Assembly (NCBI GenBank): GCA_025350815.1
Contig: JANXXE010000006.1
Span: 60,662 to 124,661, forward strand
From: Myxococcales bacterium
GTDB lineage: Bacteria; Myxococcota_A; Polyangia; Fen-1088
Length of the DNA stretch: 64,000 bases
Direction: 5' to 3'
Shown here one piece after another: positions 31,365 to 42,562 of the stretch (position 1 is the stretch's first letter; the number at the start of each line of letters is the position of its first letter). Made by a program: the position numbers and the translations under genes. The notes under the pieces are model-generated. The model was given only the letters and a program-made list of their open reading frames with translations, ran no database searches and was not told the DNA's origin.

Positions 31365-33148
31365 ATTCGCAGAAGCTGGACACGGATTCCGCCGTTCGAC
31401 AGGGCGGCACGGTTTTTCACCGGCAATCCCAACGCCTTGTCGGCGGCCCTGTCCGCGACGACGATTCCGGCACCCCAGCCCGCAAAACGCGCCCGCAGAA
31501 CGCGCCCGATGTCCCGCGCCACCTGTGTACCGGCGTTGCGGCTACCCAGGCGCCGCCCATAAGGGGGATTGAGCAACACCAACCCGGCCGGCCCCGGGGC
31601 TGGACGATCGCCAAACGCGGCAGCTTCGAAATGCACGTGCGGCAGCAAGCCCGCGCGCTCGGCGTTGCGCCGGGCGGTTTCGACCAGCCGCGCGTCACGG
31701 TCGGAAGCGAAGATCGGCGCGGGCGGCCGGTCCTTGATGGCGGCGCGCGCCTCATCGAGCAGCCTTTGCCACAAGTCAGCGTCGTGGCAGCGCCAGGTCT
31801 GAAAGGCGAAGGACCGCCCCAGCCCGGGCGCCCGGCCAAGGGCGATCGTGCACGCCTCCAGCGCGATGGTACCGGCGCCGCACATCGGATCGACAAAGGG
31901 CAGCGCCGGATCGTATTCGCACAGCGCCAGCAAGCCCGCCGCCAGTGTTTCGCGCAACGGCGCCTTGCCCGCCTCCAGGCGCCAGCCCCGCCGGTGCAGA
32001 AGCTCGCCCGAGGAATCGAGGCTGACCATCCACTGGTCCTGATCACCCCGAATCAGAATGCGGGTCGCGGCTGTATCGGGCTCGTCGCCGTCATCTGGGC
32101 CTGCGGTCGCAGCCGAGGGCAGGTCGCCCACACGATCCCCAATTCCCAGTGCCACGGTCTCGCCTATCGCACCTGTGTGGTACAGGCGGCTGCTGCTGGC
32201 CGACGCGCTGATCTTGATTGGGCGGTCGGTGGGCAAGAAAGCATCCCAGCGCAGGTCAGCAATCAAGCGGCGCAGCTTGGCGAACTCGCGCGCCTTGCCG
32301 CCGCCCAGGCGCAACAGCACGCGGCTTGCCACACGCAAGCCCAGATTCGCGCGCATGCCAACCTCAAGCGGCCCCGAAAACGAGACGCCTCCGGGCACCG
32401 TGCGCACCTGGGTCACCCCGGGCAGGCGCGCGACCTCGTCCTTGAGGGGCGCCTCAAGTCCGGGCGCCGCAACCGCGAACCACGCCTGCGCGGTGCCCAC
32501 GACATCCAGTGACCGCCCCTGACGCTTGCGGCCTGGCCGCGGCTTTTGTCCCCGGCTTTCCCCCGGCGCCGGCAGGCGCGCGCTGCGACCGGCAAAGCGT
32601 AGGTGCAGCAGGATTTCGACGGTGCCACTGCCACCCGCGACCGGCGAATCGATGTGTCCGACGATCGCGAAACCCAGCGCCGTCGCCTTCGTCGTGAACT
32701 GTTCCAGCGCCCGCGCGCGCAGGGCCGGGTCCGACACGTCGCCACCTTTCACCTCGTGCGGCGGCAGCTCGAACTGCGGCTTCAGCAGCACGATACCCTC
32801 GGCGCCGTCGCGCAGCCGGAACGCCAGCCCGCGCAGCATATTGCGCGCAGCCACGAAGCTGACGTCCACCGAGAAGAAATCAAAAGGCCCGGGCGCCACC
32901 GACAGCGACAATGTTTTCCAGTCGGTCTTCTCCAGGACCGTGACGCGCGCGTCGCTTCTGAGACTTGTGTGCAACTGCCCGTGACCCACGTCCACCGCCG
33001 TGACATTGACGGCCCCGTGGCGTAGCAACGCTGCGGTGAATCCCCCCGTCGAAGCCCCCACGTCCACCGCGCGCGCACCTGTCACCGCCGCGCCGAGGCC
33101 AAAGCGCTCGAGCGCCGCTTCGAGTTTCAGTCCACCCCGGCCCGGCAT
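31361..33148 (-). CDS. Fusion: TlyA-like (FtsJ/RrmJ-fold) methyltransferase plus THUMP/RlmL-like methyltransferase
   Basis: N-terminal MPGRGGLKLEAALERFG...AVDVGASTGGFTAALLRHGA...VDVSFVAARNML...LLKPQFE (TlyA without S4); C-terminal VAAPGLEAPLKDEVARLPGV... FVDPMCGAGTIALEA... LVLLNPPYGRRLG (COG0116-like), all in one frame. Confidence 0.85.
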   Translation of the reverse strand: MPGRGGLKLEAALERFGLGAAVTGARAVDVGASTGGFTAALLRHGAVNVTAVDVGHGQLHTSLRSDARVTVLEKTDWKTLSLSVAPGPFDFFSVDVSFVAARNMLRGLAFRLRDGAEGIVLLKPQFELPPHEVKGGDVSDPALRARALEQFTTKATALGFAIVGHIDSPVAGGSGTVEILLHLRFAGRSARLPAPGESRGQKPRPGRKRQGRSLDVVGTAQAWFAVAAPGLEAPLKDEVARLPGVTQVRTVPGGVSFSGPLEVGMRANLGLRVASRVLLRLGGGKAREFAKLRRLIADLRWDAFLPTDRPIKISASASSSRLYHTGAIGETVALGIGDRVGDLPSAATAGPDDGDEPDTAATRILIRGDQDQWMVSLDSSGELLHRRGWRLEAGKAPLRETLAAGLLALCEYDPALPFVDPMCGAGTIALEACTIALGRAPGLGRSFAFQTWRCHDADLWQRLLDEARAAIKDRPPAPIFASDRDARLVETARRNAERAGLLPHVHFEAAAFGDRPAPGPAGLVLLNPPYGRRLGSRNAGTQVARDIGRVLRARFAGWGAGIVVADRAADKALGLPVKNRAALSNGGIRVQLLRI

Positions 33149-33291
33149 GCGCCGGCACTGTACTATGCCGTCCCCGTTGGCCGCCCCGGTTCGCCCCCGG
33201 GTTGGCGCCCTGGCTTTGCGACGGGCCCCCCCGCATGATACGACGCTGGCCCGGGGCGACGGCCGTCCCGCCACAGGAGTCACGAGCCAAA

Positions 33292-36200
33292 ATGCGTAAG
33301 TTCGAGCGCGTCCTGGTCGCCAATCGCAGCGAGATCGCCATCCGCGTGTTCCGTGCGTGCACGGAACTGGGCATTCGCACACTCGGGGTCTTCAGCAAGG
33401 AAGACCGCAGCGCCCTTCACCGGTACAAGGCGGACGAAACCTACGCGCTGAACGAGGCGCTGGACCCGATCAAGGCCTATCTCGATATCCCCGGCATCGT
33501 CGCCATCGCGAAGCGCCACCGCGCCGATGCCATCCATCCCGGTTATGGCTTTCTGTCCGAGAACGCCGACTTCGCCCGCGCCTGCGAGGCCGCAGGAATT
33601 ACGTTCATAGGCCCGCCTGCGCGCGTTCTTGAATTGATGGGCGACAAGGTCGCCGCACGCCACCAGGCGGAAAAGCTGGGCATTCCGGTCGTTCCAGGGG
33701 CCGCAGCGGCGCTACCGAATCCAGACGCCGCCGCCACGTACGCGCGACAAATCGGTTACCCCGTGATCCTGAAAGCCTCGTTTGGCGGGGGTGGCCGGGG
33801 CATGCGTGTCTGCCGTGCCGAGCCCGAACTGCGCGAATCTTTCCTGCAGGCCGAACGTGAGGCCACCGCCGCTTTCGGGCGCGGCGAGATCTTCCTGGAG
33901 AAGTACATCGAGAGCCCCAAGCACATCGAGGTGCAGGTGCTGGCCGACGCCCACGGGCACACGGTCCATCTGTTCGAGCGCGACTGCTCGGTGCAGCGGC
34001 GCCACCAGAAGGTCATCGAGGTAGCGCCCGCGCCGAACCTGGACCCCGCCCTGCGCGCGAAGCTGTGCGAGGAAGCCGTCAGTCTGGCGTCCGCCGTGGG
34101 CTACGTGAACGCAGGCACGGTCGAGTTTCTGGTCGACGCCCGTGGCAGCCACTACTTCATCGAGATGAACCCGCGCATCCAGGTCGAGCACACGGTGTCC
34201 GAGATGGTCACCGGCATCGATCTGGTCAAATGCCAGTTGCGCGTGGCCGAAGGCCACTCGCTTGAGAGCCCCGAGGTCGGCATCCGCTCGCAAAGCGACG
34301 TGTCTTTGCGCGGCTTCGCGCTGCAGTGCCGGATCACGACCGAGGATCCGACCAATGGTTTCATTCCTGACTACGGCCGTATCAGCCACTACCGATCGGC
34401 GGCGGGCTTCGGCATTCGGCTCGACGCCGGCACCGCCTTTTCGGGCGCGATCATCACGCCGTTCTACGATTCGATGCTGGTCAAGGTCTGCGCCTCGGGC
34501 CTCAACTTCGAGGAGGCCTGTCGCAAGATGGATCGGGCGCTGGCCGAGTGGCGCGTCCGCGGCGTGCGCACGAACCTGCCGTTTTTGCGCAACGTCGTCA
34601 ACCACCCGCGCTTCCGCGCCGGCGACGCCACCACGACCTTCATCGCCGACACCCCTGAACTGCTAACCTTCAAGGAACGTTTCGACCGCGCCACGAAGAT
34701 CCTTCAGTTCGTCGGCGACGTCAGCGTCAACGGCAACCCCGAGGTCAAGGGCGCGAAGCCCAAGAACCTGCGCAAAGCGGTGATCCCGCCGCACGACGCC
34801 GACGGTCCGCTGCCCCAGGGCTCGCGCGATCTGTGGAAAAAGCTTGGCACCGAAAAATTCTGCGCGTGGATTCGCGATCAGAAGCCGCTGCTGCTCACCG
34901 ACACCACGCTCAGGGACGCCCACCAGTCTTTGCTGGCCACGCGCCTGCGAACCTACGACATGACCCGCGTGGCGCCCGCGATGGCGCGCAACCTGTCCGG
35001 CCTGTTTTCACTCGAGATGTGGGGCGGCGCGACCTTCGACGTGGCGATGCGTTTTCTGCACGAAGATCCGTGGGAGCGCCTGACGCTGCTGCGCCGCCAG
35101 ATACCGAACATCCTGTTTCAGATGCTGCTCCGGGGCGCCAACGCCGTCGGATACACGAACTATCCGGATACGGTCGTGCGCCGCTTCGTCGAGGAATCCG
35201 CGAAGGCCGGGATGGACATCTTTCGCGTGTTCGACTCGCTTAATTGGTTGCCCGGGATCCTGCCGGCGCTGCAAATGGTGCGCGAGGCGGGCGGCATTGC
35301 TGAGGCCTCGATTTGCTACACCGGCGACATCGACGATCCGGCCCGCGACCGCTACGACCTTGGCTACTACGTGAAGCTGGCCAAGGAGCTTGAGCGCAAC
35401 GGCGCGCACATCCTGGGCATCAAGGACATGGCGGGTCTGCTGCGTCCCTTCGCCGCGCGGCGCCTGGTAAAAGCCCTGCGCGACGAGGTCAGCCTGCCCA
35501 TCCACCTGCACACCCACGACACGGCGGGCGTACAGGCGGCGACCCTGCTGTTTGCGGCCGAGGCGGGTGTCAACATCGCCGACGCCGCCTTTGGTGCGCT
35601 GTCGGGCCTGACGTCGCAGCCCAATCTGGAATCGCTGGTCGCGGCATTGCAACGCCAGCCGCGCGACACCGGTCTCGACTTCGACCAGTTGCTGCAGTTC
35701 AGTTACTACTGGGAAGAAGTTCGGAACTACTACAGCGCCTTCGAAAGCGGCCTGAAATCCCCCACCGCGGATGTGTACATCCACGAGATCCCGGGCGGCC
35801 AGTACAGCAACCTGCGCCCGCAGGCGGAATCCCTCGGCCTCGGTCACCGGATTCCCGAACTCAAGCGCATGTACGCGGTGGCCAACGAGATGCTGGGCGA
35901 CATCGTCAAGGTCACGCCGTCGTCGAAGATGGTGGGCGACCTGGCGCTGTTCATGCTGACGAATAACCTGACGCCCAAGGAAGTCCTTGAGCGCGGCCGG
36001 GAGCTGACCTTCCCCGAATCCGTCATCAGCTACTTCGCCGGGGACATCGGCCAGCCACCCGGTGGCTTTCCGGCGCGTCTGTCGGAAGTCGTCCTCAAAG
36101 GCCGCAAGGCTTTGACCGGGCGCCCCGGGGACGCCCTGCCACCGGTGGATTTCGAGGCTGTTCGCCGAACCTTGGAAGCCAAGATTGGCCGGCCGGCAAG

Positions 36201-36729
36201 CGATCAGGACGTCATGTCCTACTTGATGTATCCGAAGGTCTTCACCGACTTCGCCGGCTACCTGAAGAAGTACAGCGACACCACGATGGTGCCGACCGAC
36301 GTCAAGTTCTACGGCCTCAAAAAAGGCGAAGAAACCGAGATCGAGATCGAGACCGGCAAGACGCTGTTCATTCGCCTGGTCGCCATCAGCGAGCCCAACG
36401 AGCACGGCGTCCGAACCCTGTTTTTCGACCTCAACGGCCACCCGCGCGAGGTCCAGGTGCTGGACAAGGACTTTGGCGTGGAAGTCGCCGCCCGCCCCAA
36501 GGCGGATCGCGACAACCTGCACCACCTGGGCGCGCCCATGCCGGGTTTGGTCATCGATGTGAAGGTGAAGCCCGGACAAGAGGTCAAAGAGCAGGACCAG
36601 TTGGTCGTTCTCGAAGCCATGAAGATGGAAATGACGCTGGCCAGCCCCCTGGCGGGGGTCATCAAGGAGATCCACGCGAAGCCCAAGGATCGTGTGGAGG
36701 CAGGCGATCTGCTGATCGTCTTCCAGTAG
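33292..36729 (+). CDS. pyc: Pyruvate carboxylase
   Basis: Biotin carboxylase domain from MRKFERVLVANRSEIAIRVFRACTELG, carboxyltransferase TDTTLRDAHQSLLATRLRTYDM, biotin motif LEAMKMEMTL at the C-terminus. Confidence 0.95.
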   Translation: MRKFERVLVANRSEIAIRVFRACTELGIRTLGVFSKEDRSALHRYKADETYALNEALDPIKAYLDIPGIVAIAKRHRADAIHPGYGFLSENADFARACEAAGITFIGPPARVLELMGDKVAARHQAEKLGIPVVPGAAAALPNPDAAATYARQIGYPVILKASFGGGGRGMRVCRAEPELRESFLQAEREATAAFGRGEIFLEKYIESPKHIEVQVLADAHGHTVHLFERDCSVQRRHQKVIEVAPAPNLDPALRAKLCEEAVSLASAVGYVNAGTVEFLVDARGSHYFIEMNPRIQVEHTVSEMVTGIDLVKCQLRVAEGHSLESPEVGIRSQSDVSLRGFALQCRITTEDPTNGFIPDYGRISHYRSAAGFGIRLDAGTAFSGAIITPFYDSMLVKVCASGLNFEEACRKMDRALAEWRVRGVRTNLPFLRNVVNHPRFRAGDATTTFIADTPELLTFKERFDRATKILQFVGDVSVNGNPEVKGAKPKNLRKAVIPPHDADGPLPQGSRDLWKKLGTEKFCAWIRDQKPLLLTDTTLRDAHQSLLATRLRTYDMTRVAPAMARNLSGLFSLEMWGGATFDVAMRFLHEDPWERLTLLRRQIPNILFQMLLRGANAVGYTNYPDTVVRRFVEESAKAGMDIFRVFDSLNWLPGILPALQMVREAGGIAEASICYTGDIDDPARDRYDLGYYVKLAKELERNGAHILGIKDMAGLLRPFAARRLVKALRDEVSLPIHLHTHDTAGVQAATLLFAAEAGVNIADAAFGALSGLTSQPNLESLVAALQRQPRDTGLDFDQLLQFSYYWEEVRNYYSAFESGLKSPTADVYIHEIPGGQYSNLRPQAESLGLGHRIPELKRMYAVANEMLGDIVKVTPSSKMVGDLALFMLTNNLTPKEVLERGRELTFPESVISYFAGDIGQPPGGFPARLSEVVLKGRKALTGRPGDALPPVDFEAVRRTLEAKIGRPASDQDVMSYLMYPKVFTDFAGYLKKYSDTTMVPTDVKFYGLKKGEETEIEIETGKTLFIRLVAISEPNEHGVRTLFFDLNGHPREVQVLDKDFGVEVAARPKADRDNLHHLGAPMPGLVIDVKVKPGQEVKEQDQLVVLEAMKMEMTLASPLAGVIKEIHAKPKDRVEAGDLLIVFQ

Positions 36730-36769
36730 AAAGTTCGGTGGCCCGGGCAGGCCAGTCTATGATCCGCGC

Positions 36770-38098
36770 ATGAAAGCTTCGCGCATCGGCCACAGGTGGC
36801 GGGCCCACGCCCTCAGCGGGGTCGGACTTCTTGTCGCGTGGCCGGCCCTCGCGCAGACCACCCAGGCACCGCCGCCACCACCACCGATACCTGCCCCTGC
36901 GCCGGTTGTCGCGCCCGCTCCCCCGCAGCCCGCACCGGAGGAGCCACCGCCGGCGTTGCCAGCCATCGAAGCGACCCGCGTGGATCATATCGAGACCCGC
37001 TTGGTGGCGGTCGAAAAGGAGGAGGCCCGTCTGGGTGCAGCCGCCGAAAAGTTGGATCGCCTCAAGGTCAGCGGCTACGTGCAGGCCCGCTACCAGTGGC
37101 ACGAGGACGCGACCTTTGGTGTCGACGGCAACAACCAACCCCTTGAAACCTCGCGCTTCTATATCCGGCGGGCCCGCATGAAGACAGTCTACAGCGGGAA
37201 GAACGCCGAGTACCTGGTGCAGATAGGCAGTGGCGGTGGTCCGGTGACCCTCAGCGACGCTGAGGCGACCCTGGTGGACACCTGGACACCTGTGGGCCTG
37301 CGGCTAACCTTGGGGCAGTTCAAAGTACCCTTCGGTTTCGAAATCGGCCAACCTGCCTCAGAAATCGAGTTGCCCGAGCGCACCTTGCTTGAGCGATCCC
37401 TCTTTCCGGGCGAGCGGGATCGGGGCCTTCGCCTGACCGGGCACTACCAGGAGCTGCGTTTTTCGGCCGCGCTCATCAACGGCAACGGTGTGGTCGATCC
37501 CATCTACACCACCTACGACCAGACCAGCTTCAAGGATCTGGTGGCGCGCGTCGGCGCCGACTTTCGCATTTTGGTTCTGGGCGTTTCCGGCTACTACGGC
37601 CACGCCCTCAAAACAACGCTCGGCAAACCGGGCACCGCCGCAGGACCCGGGACCGCGGCCAGCTACGCTCGCGTCCGACGTGTTCGCCTGGGGGCTGACG
37701 CTCAGCTGTACTTCAGAACGCCCCACGTGGGCAGGCTGATCATCCGTGGCGAGCTGGTTTTGGCCCACGACACGTCGCTCGCCTTCTCGGGTACGCCCGC
37801 CGACAGTTGCGGAAGCCAGCAGACGCTCGGCTGGTATGCAACGGTGGTCCAAAACGTGGGCGAACGCTTCGGCGTCGCGTTGCGCGTCGACCAGTACGAT
37901 CCGAACCGCGGGCTCAATGACACCTGTGCGCAGTATGCGGCGTCAGAGCAGGATCGTGTGACCACGCTGGGCGCCTCGTTTTTGTTCTATATCTCGGAAA
38001 ACCTACGCACGATGCTGGCGTACGAGCACCTCGCCGAACAGGCGCCCACCGTTCCCGGCAACGACATCGTGACGGTGCAGATGCAGGCGAAGTTCTAA
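36770..38098 (+). CDS. Phosphate-selective porin-like (OprO/OprP family) outer-membrane protein
   Basis: Signal peptide, Pro-rich segment, KVSGYVQARYQWHEDA, beta-barrel pattern ending in F (MQAKF). Confidence 0.8.
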   Translation: MKASRIGHRWRAHALSGVGLLVAWPALAQTTQAPPPPPPIPAPAPVVAPAPPQPAPEEPPPALPAIEATRVDHIETRLVAVEKEEARLGAAAEKLDRLKVSGYVQARYQWHEDATFGVDGNNQPLETSRFYIRRARMKTVYSGKNAEYLVQIGSGGGPVTLSDAEATLVDTWTPVGLRLTLGQFKVPFGFEIGQPASEIELPERTLLERSLFPGERDRGLRLTGHYQELRFSAALINGNGVVDPIYTTYDQTSFKDLVARVGADFRILVLGVSGYYGHALKTTLGKPGTAAGPGTAASYARVRRVRLGADAQLYFRTPHVGRLIIRGELVLAHDTSLAFSGTPADSCGSQQTLGWYATVVQNVGERFGVALRVDQYDPNRGLNDTCAQYAASEQDRVTTLGASFLFYISENLRTMLAYEHLAEQAPTVPGNDIVTVQMQAKF

Positions 38099-38589
38099 CC
38101 GGGCCCGGCGGCGTCTGGCGAGGTTCCGTCAGAGGCGCTGTCGCCTCCGGCGTCCATGCCGGCGTCCATGCCGCCGTCCCGCCCGGCATCGACGCCTGCG
38201 TCCGCTCGCGCGGGCGCGTCGACCGCCGCGGCATCCGGTTCCAACCTATCGCAAGGCGTGGTGTTACCCCCGCACTGCTGCCAGACGCCAAGAAAACAAC
38301 AGTAATCCTGGGTCATGTCGTAGGCGTTCTGCCCCAAAACACACTGGCCGACGACGTACGTGCAGGTGGCTATCGCGTTTTCCCGGGGACAGCCCGACCC
38401 GATGGTGGGCGGTCCGTTTCCGCACATGTTGGAGGGTGGGTCGGCATCCGGGAACAGAACACCGCCGTCAAAGCCGCCCAGGGACTCCCGTGACGGCGTG
38501 CTGGGGTCGCCCTCGAAGCAGGCCGCGCCCAGAAGGGCAATGCAGCTCGCCAGCGCGAACCCGGGGGCGTTCTTCAAGATGCCGCCCAC
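38095..38589 (-). CDS. Cys-containing lipoprotein with DAG-repeat C-terminus
   Basis: LLGAACFEGD lipobox; tail ADAGVDAGRDGGMDAGMDAGGDSASD. Confidence 0.6.
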   Translation of the reverse strand: MGGILKNAPGFALASCIALLGAACFEGDPSTPSRESLGGFDGGVLFPDADPPSNMCGNGPPTIGSGCPRENAIATCTYVVGQCVLGQNAYDMTQDYCCFLGVWQQCGGNTTPCDRLEPDAAAVDAPARADAGVDAGRDGGMDAGMDAGGDSASDGTSPDAAGPG

Positions 38590-39248
38590 TCGGGGCGAAA
38601 TGCGTCTGCCACCTGGCGGCCTGCCGCCGTGCGATCGGGCGCGCGATCCACGTCAGCTATCACCGCTGCCGCGTTGGCGCCGGCCGCGACCACCAGGGCC
38701 ACCCGTTGCCGTGTGATGCCGCCGATGGCGACCACCGGGATGGCCACACGCTCGCACACCTGTCGCAACGATTCGATTCCCACGACCGGGTCCGGCCTGT
38801 CCTTGCTGGTCGTCGGAAAGACCGGCCCGAAGCCGATGTAGTCGGCGCCGCCCTCGACTGCCGCCACCGCCTGGGCCAGGTTGTGGGTCGACACCCCAAT
38901 CAACAACCGGGACCCACCGGGGGCCGTTGCCAAGACCTGGCGGGCATCCGCAAGCGGCAAGTCCTCCTGGCCCAGATGCACAATGTCCGCACCCACAGCC
39001 AGGGCCACGTCCAGTCGATCGTTCACGCAGAACGGTACCCCGGCGGCACGGCACAGGGGCGCAAGCCGCGCAGAAATTGCCTGCATCGCGATCGCCGGCG
39101 CGCCTTTGGCCCGCAGCTGCAAACAACAAGGATGCGCAGCCAGCAGGGCGCGGGCCCGGTCGAGGGCGTGGTCCTGCCCGCCGGCCGCAAGCGCCGCCTC
39201 GGTCAAGTCTAGGATGGCGTAATAACCACGAAGCGCAAACGCGCCCAT
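38574..39248 (-). CDS. thiE: Thiamine-phosphate synthase
   Basis: LQLRAKGAP, CVNDRLDVALAVGADIVHLGQEDLP, IGVSTHNLAQAVAAVEGGADYIGFGPVFPTTSK, VAIGGI. Confidence 0.92.
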   Translation of the reverse strand: MGAFALRGYYAILDLTEAALAAGGQDHALDRARALLAAHPCCLQLRAKGAPAIAMQAISARLAPLCRAAGVPFCVNDRLDVALAVGADIVHLGQEDLPLADARQVLATAPGGSRLLIGVSTHNLAQAVAAVEGGADYIGFGPVFPTTSKDRPDPVVGIESLRQVCERVAIPVVAIGGITRQRVALVVAAGANAAAVIADVDRAPDRTAAGRQVADAFRPEWAAS

Positions 39249-39290
39249 ACCCTTACACTATAGGCGCCCGACCGCTGCGAGGCCACCTGG

Positions 39291-41297
39291 ATGCCAACCC
39301 CTTTCAAGCTAAAGACGGATTTGCGGCCCACCGGCGACCAGCCCCGGGCCATCGACGAGCTCACCCAGGGCATCCAGCGCGGCGATCCCGCACAAGTCTT
39401 GCTTGGAATCACCGGCAGCGGCAAGACTTTCACGGTCGCCAACGTTGTCGAACGCATCGGCCGCCCGACGCTGGTCATGGCACACAACAAGACCCTGGCG
39501 CACCAGCTTTACGGTGAGTTCAAAGAACTCTTCCCGGACAACGCCATCCACTATTTCGTCAGTTACTACGACTACTACCAGCCTGAAGCCTATGTGCCCT
39601 CGACGGACACGTTCATCGAGAAGGACTCGCTTATCAACGAAGAGATCGATCGCATGCGCCACGCAGCCACCTATGCCTTGCTCACCCGTCGCGACGTTTT
39701 GATCGTGGCCTCGGTGTCCTGCATTTACGGCATCGGCGCCGCCGAGGCCTATCTCGGCATGAAGATCGACCTCGCCGTGGGCGTCGAGGTGCGGCGCGAC
39801 GCTGTGCTGCGCCGCCTGGTGGAAATCCAGTACGACCGCAACGACGTCGACTTTTCGCGCGGTACCTTCCGGGTGCGTGGCGACGTGGTCGAAATTTTCC
39901 CGGCCTACGAGCGCGAAAAGGCCATCCGCATCGAATGGTTCGGCGACGAGATCGAGACCATCGCCGAAGTCGATCCGCTGCGCGGCAAGGTTTTGCGCAA
40001 GCTCGACGAGGTCTCAATCTTCCCCGGCTCGCATTACGTGACCCCGCGCGATCGCCTGGTGTCGGCCATGACCGGCATAAAGAACGAGCTGCGGGAACGT
40101 CTGGTGGATCTCAAGGCCGCCAACAAGCTGGTCGAGGAGCAGCGCCTGTCCCAGCGAACGCTCTACGACCTTGAAATGCTGGAGCAGATGGGTCGGTGCA
40201 AGGGCATCGAGAACTACTCGCGCCACCTGTCCGGGCGCGCCCCGGGCGAGCCGCCGCCCACGCTGCTCGACTACTTTCCCGAGGACTACTTGCTGTTCGT
40301 CGACGAATCGCACCAGACGGTGTCGCAGCTCGGCTCCATGTCGAAGGGGGACCGCTCACGCAAGGAGACTTTGGTGGATTTCGGTTTTCGCCTTCCGTCG
40401 GCACTGGACAACCGCCCGCTGCGCTTCGAGGAATGGGAACAGCGCGCCCAGCAGGTGGTGTTCGTGTCGGCCACGCCGGCCGAATACGAGCTTTCGCGCG
40501 CGCAGGGTGTGGTGGTGCAACAGATTATCCGCCCGACCGGTCTGCTTGATCCCGAAATCGAGATACGGCCGGTGGCCTCGCAGGTCGACGACTTGCTGGG
40601 CGAGATTCGCGAGCGTGTGCGCGCAGGCGAGCGCGTCCTCGTCACCACCTTGACCAAGCGCATGGCAGAGGACTTGACCGAGTACTACAGCGAACTTGGC
40701 GTCCGCGTGCGCTATCTGCACTCGGACATCGATACTCTCGAGCGCATCGACATCCTGCGCGACCTACGGCTGGGCGAGTTCGATGTGTTGGTGGGCATCA
40801 ATCTTCTGCGCGAGGGGCTCGACTTGCCCGAGGTGTCGCTGGTAGCGATTCTCGACGCTGACAAAGAAGGCTTTCTGCGCTCGGCCCGCTCGCTGATCCA
40901 GACCATCGGCCGCGCCGCGCGCAACATCCGTGGCCGGGTGATCATGTACGCTGATCGCCACACCGACTCGATGAAAAGGGCCATCGAAGAGACCACCCGG
41001 CGCCGCGCCTTGCAGGAGGCCCACAACCGTGAGCACGGCATCACCCCGAAGACCATTCAGAAGGCGATCCACGACTACAGCGGCACGGCGCAGGACGATT
41101 TCGTCGATCTTACCAAGCTGGCGCTGCCCAAGAAGGACAAGAAAGGGCGAAGGGACATTCCCGCAGACGAGCTGCCGCGAATCATCTCGGCGCTGAAGAA
41201 GGAAATGTTCGACCTGTCGGAGGACCTTGAATTCGAGAAGGCGGCGGCCATTCGCGACCGCATCAAGGAACTCGAAGACCTGGCCCTCGTGATCTAG
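39291..41297 (+). CDS. uvrB: UvrABC system protein B
   Basis: [40 protein letters not shown]-terminal UVR motif. Confidence 0.97.
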   Translation: MPTPFKLKTDLRPTGDQPRAIDELTQGIQRGDPAQVLLGITGSGKTFTVANVVERIGRPTLVMAHNKTLAHQLYGEFKELFPDNAIHYFVSYYDYYQPEAYVPSTDTFIEKDSLINEEIDRMRHAATYALLTRRDVLIVASVSCIYGIGAAEAYLGMKIDLAVGVEVRRDAVLRRLVEIQYDRNDVDFSRGTFRVRGDVVEIFPAYEREKAIRIEWFGDEIETIAEVDPLRGKVLRKLDEVSIFPGSHYVTPRDRLVSAMTGIKNELRERLVDLKAANKLVEEQRLSQRTLYDLEMLEQMGRCKGIENYSRHLSGRAPGEPPPTLLDYFPEDYLLFVDESHQTVSQLGSMSKGDRSRKETLVDFGFRLPSALDNRPLRFEEWEQRAQQVVFVSATPAEYELSRAQGVVVQQIIRPTGLLDPEIEIRPVASQVDDLLGEIRERVRAGERVLVTTLTKRMAEDLTEYYSELGVRVRYLHSDIDTLERIDILRDLRLGEFDVLVGINLLREGLDLPEVSLVAILDADKEGFLRSARSLIQTIGRAARNIRGRVIMYADRHTDSMKRAIEETTRRRALQEAHNREHGITPKTIQKAIHDYSGTAQDDFVDLTKLALPKKDKKGRRDIPADELPRIISALKKEMFDLSEDLEFEKAAAIRDRIKELEDLALVI

Positions 41298-41908
41298 AGG
41301 CGTCGATAGGCCAGGCGCCAGATGCGCGAGCCGTCTGACTCGCACTGACGCTCGCGGCGCGACCGCGCCGAAAAGGGGCTCTGCCGCAAGAACGTCCAGG
41401 GCGCGATGACGTTCGCGAAAAATCCGTCGCCTTCGGTCTCCAGCGCCGCCATCGCGTCGAGCGCCAGATCGAAGATGTCCGTTGCTACGTGGACCTCGCC
41501 ATCTGTGGCCAGGGCCCGGTGCAGCTCCAGGGTCAGGCCGGGCGCCATTACCCGTCGCTTGTGCTGTTTCGACTTCCACCACGGATCGGGGAAGTACAGA
41601 TAAAAGCGGCGCACCTGGCCGGGCCCGAACAGCCGCGGCAAATCCACGGAGATATTGGCGAAGACGCTGCGAACATTGGCCAGGCCCTCGCGCTGGCATT
41701 CTTCGTTCGCCTTGGCCACGAGATCGCGTCGGATCTCGACGCCCACGTAACTGGTGCCCGGATCTTCCCTGGCACGATCCATCAGAAAGTAGGCCTCGGC
41801 CGACCCAAGCTCCACCTCAACCGGCGAGCCCACCGGGAAGGCCAGCGGCTCGATCGGAATCTCGAAGAAGTTCGACTTCAGCGGATTGACGTGCTGCCGG
41901 ATCCGCAC
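41294..41908 (-). CDS. trmB: tRNA (guanine-N7)-methyltransferase
   Basis: [45 protein letters not shown]. Confidence 0.92.
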   Translation of the reverse strand: MRIRQHVNPLKSNFFEIPIEPLAFPVGSPVEVELGSAEAYFLMDRAREDPGTSYVGVEIRRDLVAKANEECQREGLANVRSVFANISVDLPRLFGPGQVRRFYLYFPDPWWKSKQHKRRVMAPGLTLELHRALATDGEVHVATDIFDLALDAMAALETEGDGFFANVIAPWTFLRQSPFSARSRRERQCESDGSRIWRLAYRRL

Positions 41909-41917
41909 CGGGCCCCC

Positions 41918-42562
41918 CTACTGGGGAACCTTCTGCCAGTCCTCGAGAAACTTCTTCAAGCCCGAGTCGGTCAGCGGGTGCTTGAGCAGCTGCTGTATGA
42001 CGGCAAACGGAATCGTCGACACGTGGGCCCCGCACATCGCCGCCTCGACCAGGTGAATAGGATTGCGTACCGACGCCACCAGCACCTCGGTCTGCAAGCC
42101 GTAGTTCTTGTAGATCGTCACGATCTGGCGAATCAGGTCCATCCCATTGTGGGCGATGTCGTCCAGGCGCCCGACGAACGGAGAGATGTACGTCGCACCC
42201 GCCTTCGCCGCCAGCAAGGCCTGAATCGGGGAAAAGCACAGGGTGACGTTGGTCTTGATGCCTTCTTCAGAGCAGCGGCGGACGGCCTTCAGTCCCTCGC
42301 CGATCAATGGAATCTTCACGACGACGTTCTTGGCCACCTTGGCCAACTCGTGCGCCTCCTTCATCATGCCGGCGGCATCCAGCGACACCACCTCCGCGCT
42401 GACCGGACCCTTGACGGCCTCGCAGATTTCAACCAGCACATCGCGGAACTTCCGGCCGCTCTTCGCGACCAGCGACGGATTCGTCGTGACCCCGTCAATG
42501 ATGCCCTGGTCCGCGCATTCCCTGATTTCCGCGATGTTCGCGCTGTCGATGAATAGCTTCAT
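41918..42562 (-). CDS. Transaldolase / fructose-6-phosphate aldolase family
   Basis: [68 protein letters not shown]. Confidence 0.93.
   Translation of the reverse strand: MKLFIDSANIAEIRECADQGIIDGVTTNPSLVAKSGRKFRDVLVEICEAVKGPVSAEVVSLDAAGMMKEAHELAKVAKNVVVKIPLIGEGLKAVRRCSEEGIKTNVTLCFSPIQALLAAKAGATYISPFVGRLDDIAHNGMDLIRQIVTIYKNYGLQTEVLVASVRNPIHLVEAAMCGAHVSTIPFAVIQQLLKHPLTDSGLKKFLEDWQKVPQ

Noticed and set aside
35008-36675. 555-aa ORF antisense to pyc
   Set aside because: Long only because of GC-rich third-position bias in pyc; no recognisable domain.
37716-37733. CCCACGTGGG inside the porin gene as a second parS
   Set aside because: Only the CACGTG core is shared; flanks do not match the TGTTTC/GAAACA arms.
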